Source: Harenicola maris (GTDB lineage: Bacteria > Pseudomonadota > Alphaproteobacteria > Rhodobacterales > Rhodobacteraceae). Taken from it: a stretch of 64,000 nt of DNA. Position numbers and translations under genes: made by a program. The notes under the pieces are model-generated. The model was not told where the DNA came from. It did not search any database and worked only from the letters and a program-made list of their open reading frames with translations. Below, piece after piece: positions 1 through 8,428 of the stretch. The stretch covers positions 1,240,001-1,304,000 of the forward strand of contig JADQAZ010000001.1 of NCBI GenBank assembly GCA_018524345.1, given 5' to 3'. Numbering within the stretch: position 1 is the stretch's first letter; each line of letters begins with the position of its first letter.

Positions 1-1202
1 TGCTGTTCGTCCTGCACGACCTCTTGGGCAAAGAGCCATGCGCGGGCCTTTCCTTCGGCGAAGCCGAGGGTGAGGACCTCTGTCTGGCGCAACCCGCCGA
101 GGAGTTCGGTGATGCGGTGGACGGCCTCGTCGATGCCTTCGCCGTTGACGGCGGAGATCAGGCAGACGTCTTCGCGCCGCTCTGCCACGGTGCGCAGCTG
201 TGTGCCCGCCTCGTCGCGCAGCAGATCGGCCTTGTTCCACAGCTCCAGCACGGGGGTGTCCTCATCCACGCCGAGATCGGACATGATGGTTTGCACATCG
301 GCGGCCTGCCCTGCTGTGTCGGCGTGGGAAATGTCGCGCACGTGGATGATGAGGTTGGCCTCAAGCACTTCCTCCAGCGTCGCGCGGAAGGCGGCGACGA
401 GCTGGGTCGGCAGGTCGGAGATGAAGCCCACCGTATCGGAGAGGATGATCCGCTGGCCGGAGTCCAGCGTCACGCCGCGCATGGTTGGGTCCAGCGTGGC
501 AAAGAGCATGTCTTTGGCCATGACATCGGCGCCGGTCAGGCGGTTGAACAGGGTGGATTTGCCGGCGTTGGTATAGCCGACAAGGGCCACCACCGGAAAG
601 GGCACCTTGGCGCGGGCGGCGCGGTGCAGGGTGCGGGTTTTGACCACGCGTTCGAGCTGTTTGCGGATGCGGGTGATGGCCTCGTCGATGGCGCGGCGGT
701 CGGCCTCGATCTGGGTTTCGCCGGGGCCGCCGACAAAGCCGAGGCCGCCGCGTTGCCGCTCCAGGTGGGTCCAGGCCCGCACCAGACGGGTGCGTTGATA
801 GGAGAGCGCGGCGAGTTCGACCTGTAGCACCCCCTCGCGGGTGGCGGCGCGGTCGGCAAAGATTTCGAGGATCAGGCCGGTGCGATCAAGGATCTTGGTT
901 TTCCAGCGGTCCTCGAGGTTGCGTTGTTGCACCGGGCTGAGGCTACCGTCGATCAGGACAAGGTCGATTTCCTCGTCGTGGATCATGGTTTTAAGCTCGT
1001 CCAGCTTGCCCTTGCCAAACAGGGTGCCGGGCTGCACGGCGCGCAGGCGCACGATTTCCGCGCCGCAGACCTCCAGCCCCGGAAGCGCGACGGCGAGCGA
1101 CACGGCCTCTTCCAATGCGGGCTGTGCGGGTCGGCGGTTGCCTTCGGTGGTCAGTTCCGGGTGCAGAACTAGGGCCCGCGTCGGGCGGGCCTCGGTATCA
1201 AT
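1..1202 (-). CDS. hflX: GTPase HflX (3' end cut by window edge)
   Basis: HflX is a ribosome-associated GTPase that rescues or splits stalled ribosomes, notably under heat stress. Translating the minus strand from about 1202 to position 1 gives an uninterrupted frame with the HflX-specific linker GFVGGPGETQIE, the G1 loop GYTNAGKST and the G3 motif DTVGF; the C-terminus lies beyond the window. It follows hfq by only 8 nt, the usual hfq-hflX pairing. Oddity: the conserved N-terminal block (RALVLHPE) starts within about 10 codons of the hfq stop, but no in-frame ATG, GTG or TTG exists there. An ATT at 1202-1200 is the most economical start; a CTG start inside hfq is the alternative. Identity is certain; the start is not. 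Confidence 0.9.
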   Translation of the reverse strand, partial: MDTEARPTRALVLHPELTTEGNRRPAQPALEEAVSLAVALPGLEVCGAEIVRLRAVQPGTLFGKGKLDELKTMIHDEEIDLVLIDGSLSPVQQRNLEDRWKTKILDRTGLILEIFADRAATREGVLQVELAALSYQRTRLVRAWTHLERQRGGLGFVGGPGETQIEADRRAIDEAITRIRKQLERVVKTRTLHRAARAKVPFPVVALVGYTNAGKSTLFNRLTGADVMAKDMLFATLDPTMRGVTLDSGQRIILSDTVGFISDLPTQLVAAFRATLEEVLEANLIIHVRDISHADTAGQAADVQTIMSDLGVDEDTPVLELWNKADLLRDEAGTQLRTVAERREDVCLISAVNGEGIDEAVHRITELLGGLRQTEVLTLGFAEGKARAWLFAQEVVQDEQ

Positions 1203-1210
1203 TGAATCGG

Positions 1211-1444
1211 TTATTCTTCGCCCTCGTAGAACGTAAGGTTCTGGGCCGGCATGACGGTCGAGATGGCGTGTTTGTAAACCAGTTGGGATTGCCCGTCGCG
1301 GCGCAGCAGAACGCAGAAATTATCGAACCAGGTGATGACGCCTTGCAGTTTCACACCGTTGATCAAAAAGATCGTCACCGGCATTTTCGTTTTGCGGACT
1401 TGGTTAAGGAAGGCGTCTTGTAGGTTTTGTTTGTCGTTGGCCAT
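1211..1444 (-). CDS. hfq: RNA chaperone Hfq
   Basis: Hfq is a hexameric Sm-like protein that pairs small RNAs with mRNAs. The 77-residue product carries the Sm1 region ([13 protein letters not shown], about residues 22-35) and the Sm2 signature YKHAIST (about residues 57-63), followed by a short acidic tail ending EGEE. The length fits alphaproteobacterial Hfq, which lacks the long C-terminal tail of the enterobacterial protein. The frame stays open upstream to 1501, but the family N-terminus ([13 protein letters not shown]) begins at the ATG at 1444, preceded by a purine-rich CGGGG; an ATG two codons earlier is a possible alternative. It lies between trkH and hflX on the same strand. Confidence 0.95.
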   Translation of the reverse strand: MANDKQNLQDAFLNQVRKTKMPVTIFLINGVKLQGVITWFDNFCVLLRRDGQSQLVYKHAISTVMPAQNLTFYEGEE

Positions 1445-1504
1445 TGGCATGCCCCGTTTCTTTTTACTGTTATTCCTGCGCGTCTCAGGTTGGGCGATCA
1501 TGTC

Positions 1505-1526
1505 AAAGGGGCCCTGCGGCCCCTTT
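1505..1526. terminator. Hairpin between trkH and hfq
   Basis: A perfect 9-bp inverted repeat (AAAGGGGCC, loop CTGC, GGCCCCTTT) lies 86 nt beyond the trkH stop and 61 nt ahead of the hfq start. No long U-tract follows, so it may attenuate rather than end transcription. It separates the potassium-uptake genes from hfq-hflX. Confidence 0.6.
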
Positions 1527-1611
1527 AGACGCCTGCACTATGGCGTCAGGGTTTGAAAACTTCCACCCCCGAAACGTGTCGCCGTGTGATTTGAGGCAAA
1601 TTCGCACAGTT

Positions 1612-3132
1612 TCACCGGCGCCAGAACTCCGGATTGAGCAGGGCGATGATCACCAGCGCCTCGAGCCGGCCCAGAACCATGGCCGCGCAGAGGATGCTTT
1701 TGGCAAGGGCCGAGAACCCCGCGGGGTCGATGGGTTGTTCCAGAACCGCCGCCGCCACCGGCCCTGTGTTCGACAGCGAGGCCACCGAGAGCACCATGGC
1801 TTGGTCAAAGTTCAACCCCGCCGCCGCAAGCAGCACCGCCACCGCGGCAAAGGCAAGGGCAAAGAGCATGGCAAAGACCCAGGCCACAAAGGCGCCGCGG
1901 CGGCGCAATTGCCGTGCGATACTGCCCGAGCCGCCGACGGAATGGGGATGGACCAGACGCTCCATCTCGCGCACCCCGTGTTTATAGAGGGCATAGACCC
2001 GCAGGAGCTTTACCCCCCCTGCCGTTGTCGCCACCCCGCCGCCGATCAGGGCCAGCCCCGCAAGGATCAGCCCCGGCGTTTGCAGGCCGGACCAGTTGCG
2101 GGCGGTTTGCCATTCGGCGCTCTCGAAACCCGTGGTGGTCAGGAAGGACACGGTGGAGAACACCCCGCCCCAGAGCGCCCCGAAGGCCCCCAGAAGGTCG
2201 GATTCGTCGTCCACCTCATAGGCGCCGATCCAGTGGCGCAGGAACAAAAGCGAGGGGATCAGCACCGCGAAGAAGGCACCGAGGCGGACCTCGGAATCAC
2301 TCTGGAAGGTGGAGAGTTTGAAGGTGGTGCTGTCGAGGGAGAAGGTCTTGCGGCTGATGGCGAAGGCAAAGAAGATAAAGATCAGCGCCTCGCCGCCAAT
2401 GCCGGAGGTTGACCCCGCCAGCCCGCCAACGGGGCTTATGGCCGAGGTCGCCAGAACCGACATGGCATGGCAGACCGCGGTAAAGGCGTTGTCGCCAAGG
2501 ATCACCAGCCCGAGCCAAAGCAGCAGCGTCAGCCCCGCATAGATCGGAAAGAAGCGCGCGGCATAGGAGACCAGCCGTTCGCGGGCATCGACCTGCACCT
2601 GACCGCCGAGCCCCCTGCCCGCGCCCATGCCTGCGCCGACCTCCTTGTTGGAGATCACCTCGAAGCCGCCAAGGTTCAGCGGCCACATGATCGCAATCGC
2701 CGCCACCCACATCAGGAACCCGCCGAGCCAGCCGATCAGCGCGCGCCAGAGGTGCAGCGTGTCGGGCAGACGGTCGGGCGCGAAAAGCGTCAGGCCAGTG
2801 GTGGTGAGCGAGGAGACCATCTCGAAATAGGCATTGAGGAAGGTGGTGGTTTGCAGCCCCTCATAGAACGGCACGGCCAGCATGGCGGGCAGCACGACAA
2901 AGGTTGCCAGAAGCGCGGAGAGATGCGAGCGCGCGAGGATGCGGGGTTTGATATCCACCGTGGCGATGCCGATCAGGGTGGTCAGGATCGAGAACAGCAC
3001 GCCGGAGTAGAAAAAGCTGCGCGCGGGCAGCCAGTCGCGCACCGCCACCGCATGGAAGACCGGCACGAACATCATCACCGCGCCAAGCCCCATGAGGATC
3101 ACAAAAAGGGGCAGGTCCAGAACACGCTTCAT
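1612..3132 (-). CDS. trkH: Potassium uptake protein TrkH, membrane subunit
   Basis: TrkH is the K+-translocating subunit of the Trk system in the inner membrane; it works with the NAD-binding gating protein TrkA, encoded 14 nt upstream. The 506-residue protein is hydrophobic throughout and shows P-loop/selectivity-filter elements such as SSLTTTGLT (about residue 107), ATSAISPVGG, FLTTTGFES and SLSNTGPV, the four conserved Thr/Ser-Gly filter segments of the SKT superfamily. Length is typical (about 480-510). The N-terminus begins directly with a transmembrane segment, which supports the ATG at 3132. The gene closes the trkA-trkH pair. Confidence 0.95.
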   Translation of the reverse strand: MKRVLDLPLFVILMGLGAVMMFVPVFHAVAVRDWLPARSFFYSGVLFSILTTLIGIATVDIKPRILARSHLSALLATFVVLPAMLAVPFYEGLQTTTFLNAYFEMVSSLTTTGLTLFAPDRLPDTLHLWRALIGWLGGFLMWVAAIAIMWPLNLGGFEVISNKEVGAGMGAGRGLGGQVQVDARERLVSYAARFFPIYAGLTLLLWLGLVILGDNAFTAVCHAMSVLATSAISPVGGLAGSTSGIGGEALIFIFFAFAISRKTFSLDSTTFKLSTFQSDSEVRLGAFFAVLIPSLLFLRHWIGAYEVDDESDLLGAFGALWGGVFSTVSFLTTTGFESAEWQTARNWSGLQTPGLILAGLALIGGGVATTAGGVKLLRVYALYKHGVREMERLVHPHSVGGSGSIARQLRRRGAFVAWVFAMLFALAFAAVAVLLAAAGLNFDQAMVLSVASLSNTGPVAAAVLEQPIDPAGFSALAKSILCAAMVLGRLEALVIIALLNPEFWRR

Positions 3133-3146
3133 AGGGTGGTCATCGC

Positions 3147-4523
3147 TTAGAAGAAGTCGATGGAGACCTGCATCAGGCGCTCCACCTCTGGCACATCGGC
3201 GGCGAGAGCAAAGATGACGATGACGTCGCCCTCATCGATGCGGGTTTCGCCGGTGGGTTTGATCAGCTTTTCGCCCTTCATCACCGCGCCAACAAGGGCG
3301 CCTTCGGGGAAGTCGATCTCGCGGATACGCTTGCCGGAGATCGGCGAGGTGGAGAGCACCTGCGCCTCGATCACCTCGGCCTCGGCATCGCCGATGGAAT
3401 AGACCCCGCGCACCCGCCCGTGGCGGATGTGGCGCAGGATCGAGGAGACGGTGGTGGCCCGCGGGTTGATATAGGCGTCGATCTTCAGCGGCGTCATCAG
3501 GGGCACGAGGCTGGGATCATTCACCAGACAGATCGTCATCGGGCAACCGGCGGATTTGGCGCGCACGGCGGTGAGCATATTCACCTTGTCATCGTCGGTG
3601 ACGCAAAGGACCGCATCGGCGCGGTCAATGCTCGCCTCGGCAAGGATTTCCTGATTCATCCCGTCCCCATGCAGGACAATCGTGCGCTCCAGCGCATCGG
3701 CGGCGCGTTCGGCGCAGGCGCGGTTGCGTTCGATCACCTTGGCGCGGATCCGGTCGGTTTTCTTTTCCAGCGCCTCGGCCACGGCGAGGCCGACATTGCC
3801 GCCGCCGATGATCACCACGCGCTCTTGCTTGGCGTGTTGCTTGCCGAAAATCTCCATCGCGCGGGCGGTGTCCTCGGCGTTGGCGCAAAGGTAGATTTGA
3901 TCCTGCGCGAAAAGCTGGTCCCCCGCGCTCGGTGCAAATAGGACCCCGTCGCGGCGCACGCCCACAACGATAACGCGCAGGGTCGAGAACAGGTCCGTCA
4001 ACTGGCGCAGGGGCGTGTTGAGCACCGGGCAGTCGTCGTCCAGCGTGATCCCGAGGAGCTGTGCCCGCCCGTTCATGAAATTCTCGGTGTCAAAGGCCGC
4101 AGGGGCCGAGAGGCGCTGTAGGGCGGCCTCGGCCACCTCGCGCTCTGGCGAGATCACCACGTCGATCGGCATGTGGTCGCGGCGGTAAAGGTCGGAATAG
4201 ATCGCCGTCAGGTAGGATTGAGAGCGCAGGCGGGCGATCTTGCGCGGCACGGCAAAGACGGAATGGGCCACCTGACAAGTGACCATATTGACCTCGTCCG
4301 AATGGGTGGCGGCGATGATCATATCGGCATCGCGGGCACCGGCGGCGTCAAGGATATCGGGATAGCTGGCGAAACCGGCGATCCCCTGCACGTCAAGCGC
4401 ATCGGTCGCGCGCCGCACCAGCTCGGCGTTGTTGTCCACCACCGTCACGTCGTTGTTCTCGCCCGACAGATGGCGGGCGATTTGCCAGCCGACCTGCCCT
4501 GCACCGCAGATAATGACCTTCAT
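3147..4523 (-). CDS. trkA: Trk system regulatory protein TrkA
   Basis: TrkA is the cytoplasmic peripheral subunit that controls K+ flux through TrkH. The 458-residue protein has the usual duplicated RCK layout: an N-terminal Rossmann NAD-binding fold (GAGQVG near residue 7) with a TrkA-C domain, then a second Rossmann fold (GGGNVG near residue 240) with a second TrkA-C domain. Both glycine motifs are intact. It lies immediately upstream of trkH and downstream of ntrX; ntr-trk adjacency is common in alphaproteobacteria. A hairpin between ntrX and trkA suggests the trk genes can be expressed apart from the ntr genes. Confidence 0.95.
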   Translation of the reverse strand: MKVIICGAGQVGWQIARHLSGENNDVTVVDNNAELVRRATDALDVQGIAGFASYPDILDAAGARDADMIIAATHSDEVNMVTCQVAHSVFAVPRKIARLRSQSYLTAIYSDLYRRDHMPIDVVISPEREVAEAALQRLSAPAAFDTENFMNGRAQLLGITLDDDCPVLNTPLRQLTDLFSTLRVIVVGVRRDGVLFAPSAGDQLFAQDQIYLCANAEDTARAMEIFGKQHAKQERVVIIGGGNVGLAVAEALEKKTDRIRAKVIERNRACAERAADALERTIVLHGDGMNQEILAEASIDRADAVLCVTDDDKVNMLTAVRAKSAGCPMTICLVNDPSLVPLMTPLKIDAYINPRATTVSSILRHIRHGRVRGVYSIGDAEAEVIEAQVLSTSPISGKRIREIDFPEGALVGAVMKGEKLIKPTGETRIDEGDVIVIFALAADVPEVERLMQVSIDFF

Positions 4524-4614
4524 TCAGGCATCCCTGTTGCTGCCGCTTGTCTGGTATGGTGCATGGCAGATCGCGCGGTAAGGGTCAAATTGAGAAGACC
4601 GCGCGGGGGTAAAT

Positions 4615-4633
4615 CGGGCCGGTGGCCGGCCCG
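4615..4633 (-). terminator. Hairpin after ntrX
   Basis: On the minus strand an 8-bp perfect stem (CGGGCCGG / CCGGCCCG, 3-nt loop) begins 27 nt past the ntrX stop and is followed by ATTTACC. It probably terminates or attenuates the ntr transcript before trkA. The short weak T-run keeps confidence moderate. Confidence 0.55.
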
Positions 4634-4659
4634 GTTTGGGTGTTTTATGGGCGGGGCGG

Positions 4660-6066
4660 TTACTCGGCCGCCGTATCCTCCACATGGGCGACGCGGGCGC
4701 CGGCCTTGGTGGAGGTGACCACGCCGAGGCTCTTGAGCTTGCGGTGCAGGGCCGAGCGCTCCATCCCTACAAAGGTCGCCGTGCGGGAGATATTGCCGCC
4801 AAAGCGGTTGATCTGCGTCAGCAGGTATTCGCGCTCGAACAACTCGCGCGCCTCGCGCAGGGGCAAGGTGGCAAGCCCGCCGGAAAGCACCACGCGGTCA
4901 TCATCGGTTTCGGTGGTATCGGCGCCCTGCAATTCGCGGGCGTCAATCGGGCCTGTGCCCTCGCCAAGGATCAGCACCCGTTCGATGACGTTCTTGAGCT
5001 GGCGCACATTGCCGGGCAGATGCATGGTTTGCAGCAGGGCCTCGGCCTCGTCGCTCAGCTCGCGCAGGGGCAGGCCCTGATTGGCGTTGAAGGTCTCGAT
5101 GAAATGCAGGGCGAGTTCGGGGATATCCTCGCGGCGCTCGTCCAGACCGGGCACGCGGATCGGCACAACGTTGAGGCGGTGATAGAGCTCCTCGCGGAAG
5201 TAGCCTGCTTCAATCTCGGTCGGCAAGTCCCTGTTTGTGCTGGAAATAACCCGCAGGTCAACGCGGGTTTTCTCCGATCCGCCGACGCGGGTGAACTGTT
5301 GGTCCACCAGAACGCGCAGGATCTTGGATTGGGTGCCAAGGGGCATATCCGCGATCTCGTCGAAATAGATGACGCCGCCGTTGGCCTCGTCCAGCAGGCC
5401 GGGCTCTACGCCGCGCCCCTCTGTCTCGCGGCCAAAGAGGACCTCTTCCATCCGGTCGGGTTCGATGCTGGCGGAGTTGACCGAAACGAAGGGCGCCGAG
5501 GCGCGGTTGGAATTACCGTGGATGTAGCGCGCTGCCACCTCTTTGCCCGCGCCTGCCGGGCCTGTCAGCATCACGCGGCCATTTGATTTGGTGACCTTGT
5601 CCAGATGCGATTTGAGAGAGCGGAACGCGGTGGAGGAGCCGACCATATCCGAGGCCGAGACATCCTTGCGCTTGAGCGCGGAGTTCTCGCGGCGCAGGCG
5701 CGAGGTTTCCATGGCGCGGCGCACGACAACCATAAGCTGTTCGATGTTGAAGGGCTTTTCGATGAAATCATAGGCCCCCTGTTTGATCGCCGCGACGGCG
5801 ATTTCGATATTGCCGTGGCCGGAAATGATCACCACGGGGATTTCGGGGTTCTCGCGTTTGACATGCTTGAGGATGTCGATGCCGTCCATCTTGCTGTCTT
5901 TGAGCCAGATATCGAGGATCATCAGCGCGGGCGGCTCCTCGGTGATGGCGTTCATGCACTCCTCTGAATTGGCCGCGAGGCGGGTGGTAAAGCCCTCGTC
6001 GCGCAGGATATCTCCCACCAATTCACGGATGTCGCGTTCGTCGTCTGTTATCAGGATGTCTGGCAC
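4660..6066 (-). CDS. ntrX: Response regulator NtrX
   Basis: NtrX is the response regulator partner of the sensor kinase NtrY, involved in nitrogen and redox/envelope responses in alphaproteobacteria. The 468-residue protein has a receiver domain (phospho-acceptor Asp about residue 52 in LMILDIWL; K in EKPF), an AAA+ domain (P-loop GPAGAGKE, Walker B YFDEIAD) and a C-terminal Fis-type helix-turn-helix (NISRTATFVGMERSALHRKL). The sigma-54 contact motif GAFTGA is not present: the corresponding stretch reads GRETEGRGVE. This fits Rhodobacterales NtrX acting without sigma-54, which is inference from family knowledge. It starts 22 nt after ntrY. Confidence 0.93.
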   Translation of the reverse strand: MPDILITDDERDIRELVGDILRDEGFTTRLAANSEECMNAITEEPPALMILDIWLKDSKMDGIDILKHVKRENPEIPVVIISGHGNIEIAVAAIKQGAYDFIEKPFNIEQLMVVVRRAMETSRLRRENSALKRKDVSASDMVGSSTAFRSLKSHLDKVTKSNGRVMLTGPAGAGKEVAARYIHGNSNRASAPFVSVNSASIEPDRMEEVLFGRETEGRGVEPGLLDEANGGVIYFDEIADMPLGTQSKILRVLVDQQFTRVGGSEKTRVDLRVISSTNRDLPTEIEAGYFREELYHRLNVVPIRVPGLDERREDIPELALHFIETFNANQGLPLRELSDEAEALLQTMHLPGNVRQLKNVIERVLILGEGTGPIDARELQGADTTETDDDRVVLSGGLATLPLREARELFEREYLLTQINRFGGNISRTATFVGMERSALHRKLKSLGVVTSTKAGARVAHVEDTAAE

Positions 6067-6088
6067 TGTCTCGTCCTCCTTTTTTTTA

Positions 6089-8413
6089 TTATTCCGCAGC
6101 GGCCGCCACGGCCTCTGCGCCCGGTAGCCTGATTTCCGCCATGGCTCCGGTATGGGTGTTATTGGCGAAAACCGGCGCGTCCGTCAGGACAAGGGTTCCG
6201 CCATGCTCTTCGATAATCTTCTTTACGATGGGCAGGCCAAGGCCCGTGCCCGCATCGCGCGTTGTCACGTAGGGTTCGAACAGGCGCGCGCGGTCCTCTG
6301 GCAGGCCGACGCCGTTGTCCGCGATGGTGATAAGCGCATCGGGGCCATCGGTGGTCAGCGCGACGCGGACCTCGGGGGTGAAACCATCAGGAAGGCCGTT
6401 TTCGGACAGCGTTTCAATGGCTTCGCCCGCGTTCTTGATCAGGTTGGTCAGGGCCTGACCGATCATGGTTTCATCCACATCGCCCCAGATCGGCATATCA
6501 GGCAGGGAGAGTTTGACCTGCTCGCCCTGCGCCTGCTGTTGCAGCAGGGCCGCGTCCCGCACGAGGGCGGTGATATCGGCGCGGCGGCGGTCGGGCTCTG
6601 GCATGCGGGCGAATTTGGAGAATTCGTCAACGATGCGGCGCAGATCGCCGGTTTGGCGGATGATGACATCGGTCATCTGCTCCAGCGCCTCGGACTCGTC
6701 GCCCACCTTGGGGGAGAATTTGCGCTTGAGCCGCTCTGCCGAGAGCTGGATCGGGGTGAGCGGGTTCTTGATCTCATGGGCGATGCGGCGGGCCACGTCG
6801 CCCCAAGCGGCCATACGCTGCGCCGAGACAAGCTCTGTCACGTCGTCAAAGGCCACAACATAGCCCTCGAGGGCATCTTCGTCGCTGCGCCGCGTGCTCA
6901 TGCGCACCAGCAGGCTTTCCTGCTTGCCGGAGCGGATCAGGCGGACCTCGCCCTGGGTGGTCTCGCGCGGGCCGTCCTTGAGCTTTTCCAGCAGGGGCGA
7001 GAATTCGGGCACGACAACCTCGAGGTGACCATGGGTCTCCTCGGCCTCGTCCAGTTCCAACAGGCGGTTGGCGGAGCGGTTCATAAAGTCGATCTCGCCC
7101 TTGGAGTTCAGCCCGATCACGCCGGAGGTGACGGAGCTGAGCACGGAATCGAACAGGCGCCGACGACGCTCGATCTGGTCGCTGCGCTCCAGCAGGGTGT
7201 CGCGCTGCCCCTTGAGTTGCCGCGTCATCTGGTTGAACAACCGGCCGAGCATGGCGATTTCGTCGTCGCCCTCTTCCTCGCGCACCCGCACATCCAGATC
7301 GCCCGCGCCCACCTGTTGCGCCGCCCCGGCAAGGCGGCCCACGGGGCGCGAGAGGCGTTCGGCAAACCACAGCCCCAGCCAGATCGCCGCAAGGATCAGG
7401 ATCATGGCAAAGCCGAGGTAGATCAGGCCGAATTCGAACAGCCGTCTGCCGCGGTCGGTCTCAAGCTGTTGATAGAAGGCGGCGGTGGTGCGGGTTTCAT
7501 CCAGCAGCGCCAGCAGGTTCCCGTCGACCTCTCGGCTGACGTAGATATAGCGGTTCGGAATGGCGGTCAGCGCCAGAAGGGCGCGGAATTCGTTGTTGGT
7601 CCAATCCTCGATAAAGACGGTTTCGCCCTGTGCCGCGCGAAGGATCTCCTCGTCCGTGGGGCGCTCGTAGTCGAACTTATAGGAGCGGTCGCCGCGCACG
7701 CGGATTTCGCCCTCTCCGTCGATGATAAAGGCCTCGCGCAGGCCCCGCTGCACCAGTTCCTGCGCTTGGGACAGGAGTTGCCGCATGTTGTCCGCATCGG
7801 CGAGGGGCTGGGTTGTGCGGGCGAGGTTGAGGTAACCGGCCAGAATGGCGGCGTCCTCGCCCAGATCGGCGCGGTGTTCCTCGGCATAGGCCTGCGCCGC
7901 GGCAAGGGAAGCCCCGATGGCGCCGCGCACCCGGTCAGAGAACCAGCTTTCGAGGCCCATGTTGATGGTCAGCCCGGCAAAGAGGCCGACGATCACCGTG
8001 GGCAACAGGGCGATAAGGGCAAAAACGCCGGTCAGCCGCAGGTGCAGGCGCGAGCCTGCGGATTGGCGGCGACGGGCGGCGATGGCGCTGCCGACACGCC
8101 AGAGCACCAGCGTGGCAAGGATCAGCACATAGACCATATCGGCAAGCAGAATCAGGCGGAGCGAACCGGAGTTCGCCCCCTGCCCCCAAGGGCCAAGAAT
8201 GAGATACGTTGTCACCGCCAAGGCCGGGCCAAGCACGACCAGCGCAAGCGTTAAGCCTGTCTGGACCGCACGATTACGGCGCAATGCGACCAAACGGTCC
8301 CACAAAGATGTCCTGTCTGAGGCGTCCACTGCCGGGCCTCTATGTTGTGGCCCCGAAGGACCTGTACCGCCAAATCCCGCGTATCGTTCAAAGCTCTGCG
8401 GCTTTGTTGTCAC
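6089..8413 (-). CDS. ntrY: Sensor histidine kinase NtrY
   Basis: NtrY is an inner-membrane sensor kinase that phosphorylates NtrX. The 774-residue protein contains several N-terminal membrane segments (about residues 50-160), a periplasmic/sensor region, a further membrane segment near 330-350 followed by HAMP (RLSRPVGRL), a PAS region, the HisKA box AHEIKNPLTPIQLSAERLK with the phospho-acceptor His, and an HATPase_c domain (NLIKNAGEAI, DNGVGLP, GTGLGLPIVKKI). All catalytic boxes are intact and length is typical. It sits between ntrC (15-nt gap) and ntrX, in the classical two-pair operon. Confidence 0.95.
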   Translation of the reverse strand: MTTKPQSFERYAGFGGTGPSGPQHRGPAVDASDRTSLWDRLVALRRNRAVQTGLTLALVVLGPALAVTTYLILGPWGQGANSGSLRLILLADMVYVLILATLVLWRVGSAIAARRRQSAGSRLHLRLTGVFALIALLPTVIVGLFAGLTINMGLESWFSDRVRGAIGASLAAAQAYAEEHRADLGEDAAILAGYLNLARTTQPLADADNMRQLLSQAQELVQRGLREAFIIDGEGEIRVRGDRSYKFDYERPTDEEILRAAQGETVFIEDWTNNEFRALLALTAIPNRYIYVSREVDGNLLALLDETRTTAAFYQQLETDRGRRLFEFGLIYLGFAMILILAAIWLGLWFAERLSRPVGRLAGAAQQVGAGDLDVRVREEEGDDEIAMLGRLFNQMTRQLKGQRDTLLERSDQIERRRRLFDSVLSSVTSGVIGLNSKGEIDFMNRSANRLLELDEAEETHGHLEVVVPEFSPLLEKLKDGPRETTQGEVRLIRSGKQESLLVRMSTRRSDEDALEGYVVAFDDVTELVSAQRMAAWGDVARRIAHEIKNPLTPIQLSAERLKRKFSPKVGDESEALEQMTDVIIRQTGDLRRIVDEFSKFARMPEPDRRRADITALVRDAALLQQQAQGEQVKLSLPDMPIWGDVDETMIGQALTNLIKNAGEAIETLSENGLPDGFTPEVRVALTTDGPDALITIADNGVGLPEDRARLFEPYVTTRDAGTGLGLPIVKKIIEEHGGTLVLTDAPVFANNTHTGAMAEIRLPGAEAVAAAAE

Positions 8414-8428
8414 GGGTCTGTTGCTGTT

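Noticed and set aside
6152-8254. A 700-residue open frame on the plus strand
   Set aside because: Antisense shadow of ntrY.
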